From positions 1-37,397 of the forward strand of contig CALKLP010000184.1 in assembly GCA_937991965.1 (NCBI GenBank): a stretch of DNA of 37,397 bases, written 5' to 3'. How positions within the stretch are numbered: position 1 is the first letter of the stretch; the number at the start of each line of letters is the position of its first letter. The notes below the pieces were generated by a model. It was given only the letters and a program-made list of their open reading frames with translations, ran no database searches and was not told the origin of the DNA. A program made the position numbers and the translations under genes. Positions 17,260-25,571 of the stretch are shown piece after piece. This stretch comes from an uncultured Verrucomicrobiales bacterium (GTDB lineage Bacteria > Verrucomicrobiota > Verrucomicrobiia > Verrucomicrobiales > Akkermansiaceae).

Positions 17260-17433
17260 ATGAAACTTACTTCTGCTATGCTTGGTATCACTGCGGCACT
17301 CTTTTTCTGGATGACTGCCGCTTTTCTCCGTCCAGTTCCATCAGACACATATGAGCACTATGCAGTAGAGGTAACTCCAACACTTGAGTCTACCGCTCAA
17401 ATCGACACGGCTGTTGAGGAGCAAATGGATTAG
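17260..17433 (+). CDS. 57-residue single-pass membrane or exported peptide
   Basis: Short gene with ATG at 17260 and TAG at 17431-17433. The product begins MKLTSAMLGITAALFFWMTA, a Lys-led hydrophobic stretch fitting a signal anchor or uncleaved signal peptide, then AFLRPVPSDTYEHYAVEV and an acidic tail ending VEEQMD. It contains no recognisable domain. Support for a real gene comes from its context: a well-spaced sigma-70 type promoter about 30 nt upstream and a perfect intrinsic terminator 31 bases after its stop, making it a compact monocistronic unit between pgi and the HAD phosphatase gene. No Shine-Dalgarno is visible, as with most genes here. Function unknown. Confidence 0.6.
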   Translation: MKLTSAMLGITAALFFWMTAAFLRPVPSDTYEHYAVEVTPTLESTAQIDTAVEEQMD

Positions 17434-17464
17434 TGTTTTTGTCTCTCTAATTTTATTTTCAGCG

Positions 17465-17490
17465 AGCTCCGTATTTCCGGAGCTTTTTTT
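17465..17490 (+). terminator. Intrinsic terminator after the 57-residue gene
   Basis: AGCTCCG (17465-17471), a 6-nt loop and CGGAGCT (17478-17484) form a perfect 7-bp stem continued by a run of T through 17490. The HAD phosphatase ATG follows 39 bases later. Confidence 0.9.
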
Positions 17491-17529
17491 ATGTTGATTC
17501 CTTAATGAGTTTTCCGCTAAATTCAAGTC

Positions 17530-18363
17530 ATGCAATGTGGCTCTAACTTTTTGGTTGTTAACACAGATCTTGACGCGACCTTGCTCGATCACAATACGTA
17601 TTCTTGGCGGCCTGCCACGGACGCTCTGAGGGTATTGAAAGATCGAAAAATTCCTCTGATCCTCAATTCCTCTAAGACTCTGCCCGAGATGCAAGACCTC
17701 TCGACCGAATTGGGGCTTCATGACCCACTGGTGTGCGAAAATGGGTCGTTTATCGCGATTCCTAGAGAAGGCTCTTTCTCTGCTGAGGAGATCACGAGTC
17801 AGTTTAACTCGGTTGAGAAGATCGAAGGGTATTGGCTCTGTCACCTCGGGGTGAGTCGCTCACAGTTTTTGGAGACGATCACGTTACTCAGAAGCAAGCA
17901 TGCAGCATACGATTTTCGTGGATATGCGGACTGGAGCGTGGAGGAAGTCGCAGGGCATACCAGTTTACCCCTAGAGAAAGCGGCTCTTTCTCACCAACGC
18001 AATGGAACGGAACCGATTCACTGGCATGGTACCGACGCGGCCTTTGTTGCATTTAAAAAGGAGCTTCAGGAGCACAACCTCAAGGCGGTATCAGGGGGGC
18101 GCTTTATCCACCTATCTGGGCAATCTAATAAGGGACAGGCACTTTTAAAGCTCGGTGAGCTTTATGAAAAAAAGTATGGTAAGGTCGTTTCTATCGCTCT
18201 TGGAGACAGTCCAAATGACATCAGCATGTTGGACGCGGCCGATATAGCGGTGGTGATCCCCAATAAAGAGAAGCTAAGCCCTACCGCGAAGCGGGTCATC
18301 CACGCTAAAGAACATGGACCAACGGGATGGAATACTACTATGCTTGAGATTCTAGGCGTTTGA
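17530..18363 (+). CDS. HAD-IIB phosphatase, mannosyl-3-phosphoglycerate phosphatase-like (YedP/MPGP)
   Basis: 277-residue HAD-superfamily hydrolase with a type IIB cap. Motif I is VVNTDLDATLLDHNTYSW with nucleophile D13 and acid D15; motif II is ILNSSKT near residue 40; the Lys of motif III lies in LSGQSNKGQALLKL; motif IV is ALGDSPNDISMLDAAD. The 'LLDHxTYSW' stretch after motif I and the CENGS segment match the mannosyl-3-phosphoglycerate phosphatase-related (YedP) group. That group dephosphorylates mannosyl- or glucosyl-3-phosphoglycerate to the compatible solutes mannosylglycerate or glucosylglycerate. No synthase gene is adjacent, so the substrate is uncertain. All catalytic residues are intact. 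There is no Shine-Dalgarno. It probably has a separate promoter, given the terminator just upstream. Confidence 0.87.
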   Translation: MQCGSNFLVVNTDLDATLLDHNTYSWRPATDALRVLKDRKIPLILNSSKTLPEMQDLSTELGLHDPLVCENGSFIAIPREGSFSAEEITSQFNSVEKIEGYWLCHLGVSRSQFLETITLLRSKHAAYDFRGYADWSVEEVAGHTSLPLEKAALSHQRNGTEPIHWHGTDAAFVAFKKELQEHNLKAVSGGRFIHLSGQSNKGQALLKLGELYEKKYGKVVSIALGDSPNDISMLDAADIAVVIPNKEKLSPTAKRVIHAKEHGPTGWNTTMLEILGV

Positions 18364-18457
18364 CAGGAGCGAGATTGTTTCATATTCGGATTGATGAGCG
18401 TTCCGGGAAAGCGTTTGATAAGGCATCGCTAATAATCGTCATACCCAAGATTCGTTC

Positions 18458-20686
18458 TTGCCGCCATCTGAGACGGCTAAGGTGCTGATTGATGGAGTGG
18501 GGGAGTTGATTTTTGACTACCTAATTCCGCAAGGTGTGACGGTAGAGGCAGGGTATCGGGTGAAGGTGCCCATTCAGCATAGACGTGTTCTAGGGACAGT
18601 GATCCGCATCAGCACGGATGAATCGAGTTCTCATAACCTGAAGCCGATTCTGGAGATTATTTCAGACGAGCCGCTACTGACGGAGAAGCTTCTCCAGTTG
18701 GCCGAGTGGCTTAGTGCGTATTATTGCGCCCCACTGGAGCATGTGATTCGGACAATGTTACCTGCCTCTCTGCGGAAGGAACGCTCCTTCGATAAAAGTC
18801 AAAAAGTGGTCGAGCTGATTAAGCTGCCCGATGAAGAAGAACTACTCAAATTAGAAAAGCGCGCAAGACGACAGCATGAGCTTCTCATGACCGTGTCGAA
18901 TTCTGGAGGAGCAGTGGCGCAGAGATTGTTAGGCACAGGGGTGAGCTCGCCCCTAAAGGCACTGGTTGATAAAGGCTACGTCCGGGTCGCCGATGAGGTC
19001 GTAAAGCGGGATCCAGATGCCGGCGATTCCTTTCTGCCGTCGCAAGCCTTGACGCTGAACGAGGAGCAAGAGGTTGCCCTAAAACGCATTCTAGAAGCGG
19101 CTCAAGAACAAGCTAAACCTTTTCTCCTCGCCGGGGTGACGGGATCTGGGAAGACAGAGGTTTATCTCCAGGCTGCGGACGCAGTGCTCAGAACAGGAAA
19201 GACTGTCATTATTCTCGTCCCTGAAATTGCCCTCACTCCACAGACCGTAAGGCGATTTAAGTCACGCTTTGATCAGTATAACCATCCCGTGGCGGTGTTG
19301 CATTCGGACCTCTCGGCAGGAGAGCGGCATGATGAGTGGAAGCGACTGCGTGCAGGAGATGCCGTCGTCGCCATCGGGGCTCGTTCTGCAGTCTTTGCGC
19401 CCTTAGAGAATGTTGGTTTGATCGTAGTTGATGAAGAGCATGAGACCTCCTATAAGCAAGAATCCTCCCCACGCTATCAAGCTCGTGATCTCGCGGTGGT
19501 GCGAGCACACATGGAAGGGTGCCCTATCGTTCTTGGCTCAGCTACTCCCTCGCTAGAGTCTTGGCATAATGTGCAGCGTGGCAAGTATGAACTGATTAAG
19601 ATCGATAAGCGTGCGGATGATCAATCCATGCCCAGGATTCGCATCATTGACATGCGGACGGAAGCGCGAAAAGCTGAAGTGAAGCCTGTGATTTTTTCCG
19701 AGAAGCTCCGCGAGGCGATCCGGATGCGGCTCGAGATCAAAGAACAAACCATTCTCTTTCTCAACCGGCGCGGATTTTCACGCTCCGCACTCTGCCCCTC
19801 TTGCGGACACGCGGTGCAATGCCCGCATTGTTCCCTGTCGTTGACCTATCACCGCAAGGATGACCGCATGGTCTGCCACTTATGCCAGTATATGAGTATT
19901 CCACCGAAGAAGTGCCCAGAGTGCCATGACCCCAGTATTTTGTTCGCGGGGTATGGAACGGAAAAGGTACAAGAGATTACCCAAAAGCTCTTCCCAAAGG
20001 CAAAAGTAGCACGACTCGACGCGGACATTACGCGGCGCAAGGGGGCGCTCAAAGAAGCGCTAGAAGACTTCCGTAAGCACAAGACTGATATATTGATCGG
20101 CACGCAAATGATCGCCAAGGGACTCCACTTTCCGACGGTGACACTAGTGGGGGTCCTGAATGCGGATTTATCACTCCACACTCCAGACTTCCGTGCTAGC
20201 GAGCGCACCTTTCAGCTCTTGACTCAAGTTGCAGGCCGCTCTGGGCGCGGACCACTAGAGGGTGAAGTTATTATCCAGACCTTTACTCCGCATGCGCCTA
20301 GTATTCAATACGCTAGACACCATGACTATTACGGTTTTGCTGAGCAGGAGATGGAGTTCCGCAAAGGGTTTTCGTATCCCCCGAGTTACCACATGATCGT
20401 TCTGCTGGCAGCCTCTAAGAACGAAAAACTGGCTCAACTTACGCTCGAAACGATTCACACCCGTCTTAAGGAGAAACTGCCAGATCGTGAGCGTTTTCCG
20501 ATTATTTTAGGGGAAGTTTTACCAGCGCCGTTAGAGAAGTCTCATGACGAGTTTCGTTACCAATTATTACTCCGTGGGGCAAACCCGAGAGTGACCAGCC
20601 AGTTTATCAAGTCCGTGTTGGATCGCAATCCCATTCCTCCAGAAGTTCGCCTGACCTGCGATGTCGATGCCTACGACATGGGTTAG
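18458..20686 (+). CDS. priA: Primosomal protein N' (PriA helicase)
   Basis: DNA helicase that reloads replisomes at stalled forks; cytoplasmic. About 742 residues. An N-terminal DNA-binding domain (ELIFDYLIPQGVTVEAGYRVKV) precedes the helicase core: Walker A AGVTGSGKTEVYLQ, the DEEH box VVDEEHETSYKQ, SATPSLESW, zinc-binding cysteine pairs in CPSCGHAVQCPHCSLS and CHLCQYMSIPPKKCPEC, then the C-terminal helicase motifs ILIGTQMIAKGLHFP and QVAGRSGRG. These are diagnostic for PriA. The start is uncertain: no in-frame ATG lies between the upstream stop near 18419 and the domain. TTG at 18458 best fits the family's usual N-terminus; a GTG at 18482 is the other option. No Shine-Dalgarno is visible. 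Confidence 0.95.
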   Translation: MPPSETAKVLIDGVGELIFDYLIPQGVTVEAGYRVKVPIQHRRVLGTVIRISTDESSSHNLKPILEIISDEPLLTEKLLQLAEWLSAYYCAPLEHVIRTMLPASLRKERSFDKSQKVVELIKLPDEEELLKLEKRARRQHELLMTVSNSGGAVAQRLLGTGVSSPLKALVDKGYVRVADEVVKRDPDAGDSFLPSQALTLNEEQEVALKRILEAAQEQAKPFLLAGVTGSGKTEVYLQAADAVLRTGKTVIILVPEIALTPQTVRRFKSRFDQYNHPVAVLHSDLSAGERHDEWKRLRAGDAVVAIGARSAVFAPLENVGLIVVDEEHETSYKQESSPRYQARDLAVVRAHMEGCPIVLGSATPSLESWHNVQRGKYELIKIDKRADDQSMPRIRIIDMRTEARKAEVKPVIFSEKLREAIRMRLEIKEQTILFLNRRGFSRSALCPSCGHAVQCPHCSLSLTYHRKDDRMVCHLCQYMSIPPKKCPECHDPSILFAGYGTEKVQEITQKLFPKAKVARLDADITRRKGALKEALEDFRKHKTDILIGTQMIAKGLHFPTVTLVGVLNADLSLHTPDFRASERTFQLLTQVAGRSGRGPLEGEVIIQTFTPHAPSIQYARHHDYYGFAEQEMEFRKGFSYPPSYHMIVLLAASKNEKLAQLTLETIHTRLKEKLPDRERFPIILGEVLPAPLEKSHDEFRYQLLLRGANPRVTSQFIKSVLDRNPIPPEVRLTCDVDAYDMG

Positions 20687-20771
20687 TGACTCATTTAAAA
20701 AGCTAAAATTTACGATAAAAGTTTAATATTATGTGACAAGAGGCGTAATGAGAGCATCTTAAAGCATTAAC

Positions 20772-20954
20772 ATGAAAGATCTCGCGCTCAGAGTTAAAAG
20801 TAAATTCAACACAACGGTATTGTGTGAGTTACTTGCTTATGGAGTGTTGGGTTTAATTGCTCTGGCGTTCCCTGTAATGCTCTTTTATGTCATTCCACTT
20901 GTGATTCTCGATACAGCAGCTCCTGCAATCGTTGGGAATTATTTTACATCTTAA
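20772..20954 (+). CDS. 60-residue hydrophobic membrane peptide
   Basis: Small protein starting MKDLALRVKSKFNTTVLCEL, a basic amphipathic N-terminus, followed by one long or two short hydrophobic segments (LLAYGVLGLIALAFPVMLFY and VIPLVILDTAAPAIVG), ending NYFTS. No family is recognised. It sits between priA and a beta-barrel gene that starts 22 bases after its stop, so the two may be co-transcribed. The composition is plausible for an inner-membrane small protein, but coding evidence is limited to length, an ATG start and location. No Shine-Dalgarno and no clear promoter. Confidence 0.5.
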   Translation: MKDLALRVKSKFNTTVLCELLAYGVLGLIALAFPVMLFYVIPLVILDTAAPAIVGNYFTS

Positions 20955-20976
20955 AAAACGGGTTTAAACTCACCTG

Positions 20977-21801
20977 ATGCATAGATTACTTTACGGAATC
21001 GCTCTTTTCCCAACGCTTGCGTTTTCTCAGTTCGCTGAGTCGCCGTTTTCTCTCAGCTTGGAGTCGAATACCATTAAGCCAAAAGGAGCAGATGACGCAT
21101 CGGTTGTAGCTGCAGAAGTAAGATTAGGCCTTCCTATCATGCGTCAGCCTGATTTGCTCATAGCCGCAAGTATTTCGCATGAGCGGTATTTTTATGATGG
21201 GGCATTTTCTTTTGACGAGTTGTTAAGTACGAAGGCCAGCCTGTTTGCGTTATACGACATCAATCAAGATTGGCGTTTTATGGCAATTTCTACGGTGAGT
21301 TCTGACCATGAGGCAGGAATGGATATCGGAGATGCGATAAATTTCAGTGGAATTTATGGGAGTTGGTATTCCGGCTTTGAGAATTTGCTCATTGGGGGCG
21401 GGGTTGGCCTTTCTTCAGGTGTGGATGAGGAGGTAAATGTCTTTCCTATTCTCATTATCGACTGGGAGTTTGCTGAGAACTTTACTCTGACTACCCGACC
21501 TTCACCGGGAACGCGCTTTGGCCCAGGAGTGTCTCTTTTGTATGAATATTCAGACCAGCTCGCCTTTTTCTTTGGAGCCCGTTACATTAGCGAGGAATAC
21601 CTCCTTCGAGACGACGATATCTACTCTTACAGCACGGCTCGCGCCTTCTCGACTGCGCAGTATAGCTTCACTAACAACTTTTCCGTGAATGCAACAATTG
21701 GTCTGAACTTTGCGGGAAAAATAGAGTTTGAAAGCTCAGAGCTGGAGACGGACCTGGATTCCAGTATCTTTGGTGCACTTAATGTCTCTTGGAATTTTTA
21801 G
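20977..21801 (+). CDS. Outer-membrane beta-barrel protein, DUF6268-like
   Basis: 274 residues with a signal peptide MHRLLYGIALFPTLAFS cleaved near residue 17. The remainder is a run of alternating hydrophobic/polar strands with aromatic girdles, for example FTLTTRPSPGTRFGPGVSLL and LAFFFGARYISEEYLL. It ends in SIFGALNVSWNF, with the terminal Phe of a BAM recognition signal. A family assignment to DUF6268 is from memory and tentative; a generic outer-membrane porin-like protein is safe. No plug, TonB box or enzymatic residues are seen. It begins 22 bases after the 60-residue peptide and precedes the YceI lipoprotein on the same strand. Confidence 0.8.
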   Translation: MHRLLYGIALFPTLAFSQFAESPFSLSLESNTIKPKGADDASVVAAEVRLGLPIMRQPDLLIAASISHERYFYDGAFSFDELLSTKASLFALYDINQDWRFMAISTVSSDHEAGMDIGDAINFSGIYGSWYSGFENLLIGGGVGLSSGVDEEVNVFPILIIDWEFAENFTLTTRPSPGTRFGPGVSLLYEYSDQLAFFFGARYISEEYLLRDDDIYSYSTARAFSTAQYSFTNNFSVNATIGLNFAGKIEFESSELETDLDSSIFGALNVSWNF

Positions 21802-21864
21802 AAATCTCTAGAGCAAGCTCACTGTTCAGATTCGCTTCAAGTATTGAACCTAATACACAACGTC

Positions 21865-22485
21865 ATGAAATACACCTTCCATTCCTTTGCCGCTCTAGCC
21901 GCCTTTTGTTTAGTCTCCTGTGAAAACCCCGCTGATAACACGACCGATGCTAAAATTAGCGATGCAAAAGAAGTCGCGGCGGCCTCAGCAGAGTCGATTA
22001 TTTATGCCTTTACTGAGGATTCGAAAATCACCTTTATCGGCTCTAAAATTACGGGACAGAAGAGCGGAGGCTTTAAGAAAATTGACGGTCAATTCAGTGT
22101 TGTAGATGGGAAGCCCACGGGTGGAATGCTAACGATTGACATGAACAGCATCTATTCTGATCACGATAAGCTGACGACGCATTTGATGAATGAGGACTTT
22201 TTTAATGTGCCGGAATTCCCGACCGCAACGTTCGCGGTAACAGAGTTTGGAGAGCTAAAGGACGGGGTTCAAACGGTTTCTGGGAACTTAACGATGCTAG
22301 ATGTGTCCAAGAATATCACCTTTCCCGCAGCGATTGTGCAGACTGAGGGTATGATCAAGCTTACCTCAACCTTTGACATTAAGCGTAATGACTGGGGGAT
22401 CGATTTCAAAGGTAAGCCAGATGACCTGATTCGCAACGAGGTCGTCATTGCTTTTGATCTAGTGGCGAAAAAGCAGGCGGAATAA
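21865..22485 (+). CDS. YceI family lipoprotein
   Basis: 206 residues from ATG 21865; an upstream in-frame TTG adds seven unlikely residues before the signal sequence. The N-terminus MKYTFHSFAALAAFCLVSC ends in a lipobox (L-V-S-C, C19), followed by a polar linker. The YceI domain spans about residues 45-203. Its hallmarks are DSKITFIGSKITGQKSGGFK, the FSVVDGKPTGG turn, MNSIYSDHDKLTTHLMNEDFFNVPEFP (the 'LxxHLxxxDFFDxxxxP' family motif) and NLTMLDVSKNITFP. YceI proteins have a lipocalin-like fold that binds polyisoprenoid-type lipids; the physiological role is unclear. Lipoprotein anchoring is a variant of the usual soluble periplasmic form. No Shine-Dalgarno. Confidence 0.92.
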   Translation: MKYTFHSFAALAAFCLVSCENPADNTTDAKISDAKEVAAASAESIIYAFTEDSKITFIGSKITGQKSGGFKKIDGQFSVVDGKPTGGMLTIDMNSIYSDHDKLTTHLMNEDFFNVPEFPTATFAVTEFGELKDGVQTVSGNLTMLDVSKNITFPAAIVQTEGMIKLTSTFDIKRNDWGIDFKGKPDDLIRNEVVIAFDLVAKKQAE

Positions 22486-22562
22486 ATACTCAAGCCCACT
22501 ATCTACTAGACATTGTTTTCAGAAGTCGGTTCTTGCGAAAAAGCCATCTAGGATAAATGATA

Positions 22563-22579
22563 TTGGTACGGTAATTGCG
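22563..22579 (+). promoter_or_regulatory. Candidate sigma-54 (-24/-12) promoter for the PEP-CTERM gene
   Basis: TTGGTACGGTAATTGCG matches the RpoN consensus TTGGCACG-N4-TTGCW except C to T in the -24 box and the final base. GG (22565-22566) and GC (22577-22578) are 12 bases apart, as required. Predicted initiation at about 22589-22590 is almost at the ATG (22591), so the mRNA would be leaderless or nearly so. Confidence 0.5.
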
Positions 22580-22590
22580 TTATTAATGCG

Positions 22591-23160
22591 ATGAAACGCT
22601 ATTTTTTACCTATGATAGGGTCAATTCTGAGTGCTGGATTGACGCATGCGGCCGTGCTTTTCAGTGGAATGGACGGGTCTCTTGATTTTGGAACTTCGTC
22701 TGGGAGCTATACTCTTTCAGATATCACGGTAACATTAAGTGCTAATGATGGGATAGTAAACGCTACCTCCTCAGGCCTAGGAATTAATGACTCCGCTACT
22801 GGTGACGACACTGATGGGATCGACACAATTAATATCATCGAGTCTCTGACGATGAGTTTTAATGTTGATGTCGTCTTTAATAACCTTGTTTTAAATGCGA
22901 TTGGAACCAACGACGGACTGTCGGTATCTTTTAATTCAGGTCCGCCTACCCTGATAACCACTAGTTCTACGACTGTTTTTAATACCAGCTTAATGGCGGG
23001 AGATACGGTAACTTTTACCGCCTTCGAACCAAACCTTGGGGCAAGTAATAATGGAGTAAGAATAACCAGTTTTGAGGTAACTGCTATCCCAGAGCCTTTC
23101 TCAGCAGTTTTACTAGGCTTAGGCGGGGTGGCTCTTTTGTTCCAACGTCGCCGTTTGTAA
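22591..23160 (+). CDS. PEP-CTERM sorted surface/extracellular protein
   Basis: 189 residues with a signal peptide MKRYFLPMIGSILSAGLTHA and a Ser/Thr/Asn/Asp-rich beta-type body with no enzymatic motif. The C-terminal sorting signal is AIPEPFSAVLLGLGGVALLF followed by QRRRL: the PEP motif, a transmembrane stretch and a basic cluster. Such proteins are processed by an exosortase (EpsH) and are usually associated with exopolysaccharide. The exosortase itself is not in this window. A sigma-54 type promoter lies directly upstream, consistent with the PrsK/PrsR-RpoN control described for PEP-CTERM systems. It is convergent with the lipoprotein gene, with four bases between stops. Confidence 0.9.
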   Translation: MKRYFLPMIGSILSAGLTHAAVLFSGMDGSLDFGTSSGSYTLSDITVTLSANDGIVNATSSGLGINDSATGDDTDGIDTINIIESLTMSFNVDVVFNNLVLNAIGTNDGLSVSFNSGPPTLITTSSTTVFNTSLMAGDTVTFTAFEPNLGASNNGVRITSFEVTAIPEPFSAVLLGLGGVALLFQRRRL

Positions 23161-23164
23161 AAAA

Positions 23165-23683
23165 CTAGCTGACAGGCTTGAAGTTCTTGAGCGCAGCTTT
23201 CGCTTCCCTTGCTCGTGACTTTGCTTCTTCCTCAGTATCACCCTCACGTGCGATTGAGTAATCCAGAGAATGAATGTCTCTTTGCGTTAAGCCATTCCAG
23301 ACAACAAGTTTACCATCCTTAATCGGCTTGTCGATTTTTAAGGGTTCACTCACGGTGCCGTTGATCATTGAGATCATCAGCGACCCTTGGTTTTCCACAG
23401 TGTGATGAAAGAGTCGATTCAGAGCCGTCCGTTCTAGTGTAAAGACCGCGCCAAAGCTTCCGTTTTTAGCAACGAAGGGTTGGTATGTCTCAATATCTTT
23501 GAACGAGAAGCTGGGAATTCTTCTCATGTTCACGACCTGTCTTTTATACGTGTAAGCAAAGACCATGTTTTTCATTTCTCCTGTAGCAGTTTGCGTATGA
23601 AAACTGACTTGAGCTTCCTGAACCTTATTTGAGGCACAAGAAACGAGAAATAAGGCACAACCTAATATGGATAAAAGCTTCAT
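23165..23683 (-). CDS. Lipoprotein of unknown function
   Basis: 172 residues. MKLLSILGCALFLVSC is a type II signal peptide with lipobox L-V-S-C (C16). The mature part has no recognised domain; beta-like segments such as VFAYTYKRQVVNM and GSLMISMINGTVSEPLKI are followed by a charged C-terminal helix rich in Glu, Ala, Lys and Arg (GDTEEEAKSRAREAKAALKN). The start ATG at 23683 is only 14 bases past the U-run of the transaldolase terminator, with no room for a standard promoter in between and no Shine-Dalgarno. Confidence 0.75.
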   Translation of the reverse strand: MKLLSILGCALFLVSCASNKVQEAQVSFHTQTATGEMKNMVFAYTYKRQVVNMRRIPSFSFKDIETYQPFVAKNGSFGAVFTLERTALNRLFHHTVENQGSLMISMINGTVSEPLKIDKPIKDGKLVVWNGLTQRDIHSLDYSIAREGDTEEEAKSRAREAKAALKNFKPVS

Positions 23684-23697
23684 TGTAATAAGACCAT

Positions 23698-23731
23698 AAA
23701 AAACCCAAGGCGCGGATGCAACCTTGGGTTT
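23698..23731 (-). terminator. Intrinsic terminator of tal
   Basis: On the minus strand AAACCCAAGG (23731-23722), an 11-nt loop and CCTTGGGTTT (23710-23701) form a perfect 10-bp stem followed by U (to 23698). It lies 24 bases after the tal stop and just ahead of the lipoprotein start. Confidence 0.88.
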
Positions 23732-23755
23732 GAGAAATAATTTAGTCGGGCAGAC

Positions 23756-24697
23756 TTATCCCATCATGCTCTCGATGAGCTTCTCTAACTTCACAATGTC
23801 AGCGGAGAAGGCGCGGATGCCTTGCGCTGTTTTCTCTATCGCCATTGGATCTTCATTGTGGAGAAAACGGAAGCCGCTCTCGTCTAATGAAATTTTCTCA
23901 AGATCACAGGCTTGTGCAGAAGCTTCGTTGAGCTTTTCGCTCAGTGGCTCGTCGGATGCCTGAAGCTCTGCAAGAAGGTTTGGAGCGATCGTCAAAAGGT
24001 CAGAACCTGCAAGCTCAGTGATTTGCCCTTTGTTACGGAATGAGGCTCCCATGACCTCCGTTTTGTAGCCATACTTTTTATAGTAGTTATAGATGCTTGT
24101 TACAGACTGCACGCCAGGATCGTCAGAACCCACGTAGTCAATCCCGCTGTCATTCTTATACCAGTCATAGATACGTCCGACGAATGGGGAGATGAGCTGA
24201 ACTTTCGCTTCTGCACAGGCTACTGCTTGGGCGAAGGAGAAAAGTAGTGTTAAGTTACAGTGAATGCCTTCTTTCTCAAGCTCTTCTGCAGCCTTGATTC
24301 CTTCCCAAGTAGAAGCGATTTTAATGAGGACACGGTCTTTATCAATTCCCTCAGCAGCGTAGGCAGCAATAAGCTCTTTTGCTTTCGCCACAGTTCCAGC
24401 GGTGTCGAAGGACATCCGTGCATCCACTTCAGTAGATACACGACCAGGAACGATTTTGAGAATCTCTAAGCCGAAAAGAATTAGGATGCGATCAAGAATG
24501 GCTTCGAGTCCTTCGCCTTTCTTCTCTTCAACCGCTTGTTCAACCAAGTGCTTATATTCTGGCATCCCTGCGGCCTTCAGAATAAGAGATGGGTTTGTGG
24601 TCGCGTCTTGAGGCGTGAATTCCTTGATTGCGCCGAAGTCGCCAGTGTCTGCTACAACGGTCGTGAATTGCTTAAGTTGTTCGAGTTGGTTGCTCAT
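23756..24697 (-). CDS. tal: Transaldolase (TalB type)
   Basis: Pentose-phosphate-pathway enzyme transferring dihydroxyacetone units through a Lys Schiff base; cytoplasmic. 313 residues from ATG 24697 ([20 protein letters not shown]), matching the E. coli TalB N-terminus and length; the in-frame region upstream would add 43 unrelated residues. Signatures: [29 protein letters not shown], the catalytic lysine in [49 protein letters not shown] and [12 protein letters not shown]. All expected active-site blocks are intact. A strong terminator follows. No Shine-Dalgarno beyond AAAGAAC. Confidence 0.97.
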   Translation of the reverse strand: MSNQLEQLKQFTTVVADTGDFGAIKEFTPQDATTNPSLILKAAGMPEYKHLVEQAVEEKKGEGLEAILDRILILFGLEILKIVPGRVSTEVDARMSFDTAGTVAKAKELIAAYAAEGIDKDRVLIKIASTWEGIKAAEELEKEGIHCNLTLLFSFAQAVACAEAKVQLISPFVGRIYDWYKNDSGIDYVGSDDPGVQSVTSIYNYYKKYGYKTEVMGASFRNKGQITELAGSDLLTIAPNLLAELQASDEPLSEKLNEASAQACDLEKISLDESGFRFLHNEDPMAIEKTAQGIRAFSADIVKLEKLIESMMG

Positions 24698-24811
24698 ATG
24701 ACGTTCTTTGTTCCTTATAAATCCTCGTTTGCCCAGAAAATTTTTAGCCCAATCATGAAAATTGCTTATAGTAAGAGTTAAAGAAATGCGCGTTCTCAAA
24801 AAAGAAGCACA

Positions 24812-24839
24812 AAAAAAGGCGAGCACATCGTGCTCGCCA
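24812..24839 (-). terminator. Intrinsic terminator of the TorF-like porin gene
   Basis: GGCGAGCAC (24839-24831 on minus), a 3-nt loop and GTGCTCGCC (24827-24819) form a perfect 9-bp stem followed by seven U (24818-24812). It lies 31 bases after the gene's stop. Confidence 0.93.
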
Positions 24840-24870
24840 GAATAAAAATCAGCTAATGCTGAATGTTAGA

Positions 24871-25563
24871 CTAGAATGCGAATGATACAGATGCACCACC
24901 GTAGAATCCGTTGAATCCGCCATCTCCATCATTAAGATCGTCATGCGACTGAATGTAGGAAATGTAAGGACTCAAGGTAATATCGTCTGAGACTGCGATG
25001 TCAGTGCTTAGATTAGCACCATAGTAACCAAGCTTATCAATGCCGTTAGCACCTGCTTGGTAACCAGCAACGAATTCAAGAGCAAGAGCGTATCCTGAAA
25101 CCTCTAAACCGTATCCAGCAGAACCTTCGATCCATGTTGTATTTTGTGATGCGCCACCGATGCCGACTGATGTAGTAAGTCCAAGCTCGAAACCAGCATA
25201 GCCAGTAGAGAGTCCAAGATATACTTCACTATCAGAGCTTCCTTCAGCCCCTGGATATGCGTAGTGAATGTATCCAAGGTCAACAGTTCCGATACCAAGA
25301 TCCTTGCTTGCACCGAAAAAGATGTCGAACTCATCAGTTGTATCTGTTGCTGCATACCAAGCTCCAGCGTACCAATCAACTCCGCAGTCACATGAACCAG
25401 CGAAATCGAGACCGAAATCTGCGAATGACGTGTCATTACCGAGATCTGAACCACGGTAAATGTAGTGTGAATGTAAACCAGCGTATGCTGATGCTTCTAC
25501 TTCTGCAGCGGCAACTCCTGCGAGCGCGACCGCACCGATTGCGAATGATGTGATTTTTCTCAT
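24871..25563 (-). CDS. TorF-like outer-membrane porin
   Basis: 230 residues from ATG 25563. The signal peptide MRKITSFAIGAVALAGVAAA is chosen over upstream in-frame starts that would precede it. The mature protein is an Asp/Gly/Tyr-rich string of amphipathic strands beginning YAGLHSHYIYRGSDLGNDTS, then GVDWYAGAWYAATDTTDEFD and LGYIHYAYPG, ending NGFYGGASVSFAF with the terminal Phe of an outer-membrane barrel. The 'YRGxxxxxDTSFAxxGxD' start and 'GYIHYAYPG' match the TIGR02001/TorF putative porin family (from memory). A perfect 9-bp inverted repeat lies 9-32 bases upstream of the ATG. It has a very strong terminator, suggesting a highly expressed monocistronic gene. Confidence 0.85.
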   Translation of the reverse strand: MRKITSFAIGAVALAGVAAAEVEASAYAGLHSHYIYRGSDLGNDTSFADFGLDFAGSCDCGVDWYAGAWYAATDTTDEFDIFFGASKDLGIGTVDLGYIHYAYPGAEGSSDSEVYLGLSTGYAGFELGLTTSVGIGGASQNTTWIEGSAGYGLEVSGYALALEFVAGYQAGANGIDKLGYYGANLSTDIAVSDDITLSPYISYIQSHDDLNDGDGGFNGFYGGASVSFAF

Positions 25564-25571
25564 AGCTAATA

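Noticed and set aside
17213..17263. 16-codon frame MQEVIQTRFLLNKTQL overlapping the 57-residue gene by ATGA
   Set aside because: It lies across the predicted -10 element and upstream of the predicted transcription start, so it would probably not be on the mRNA.
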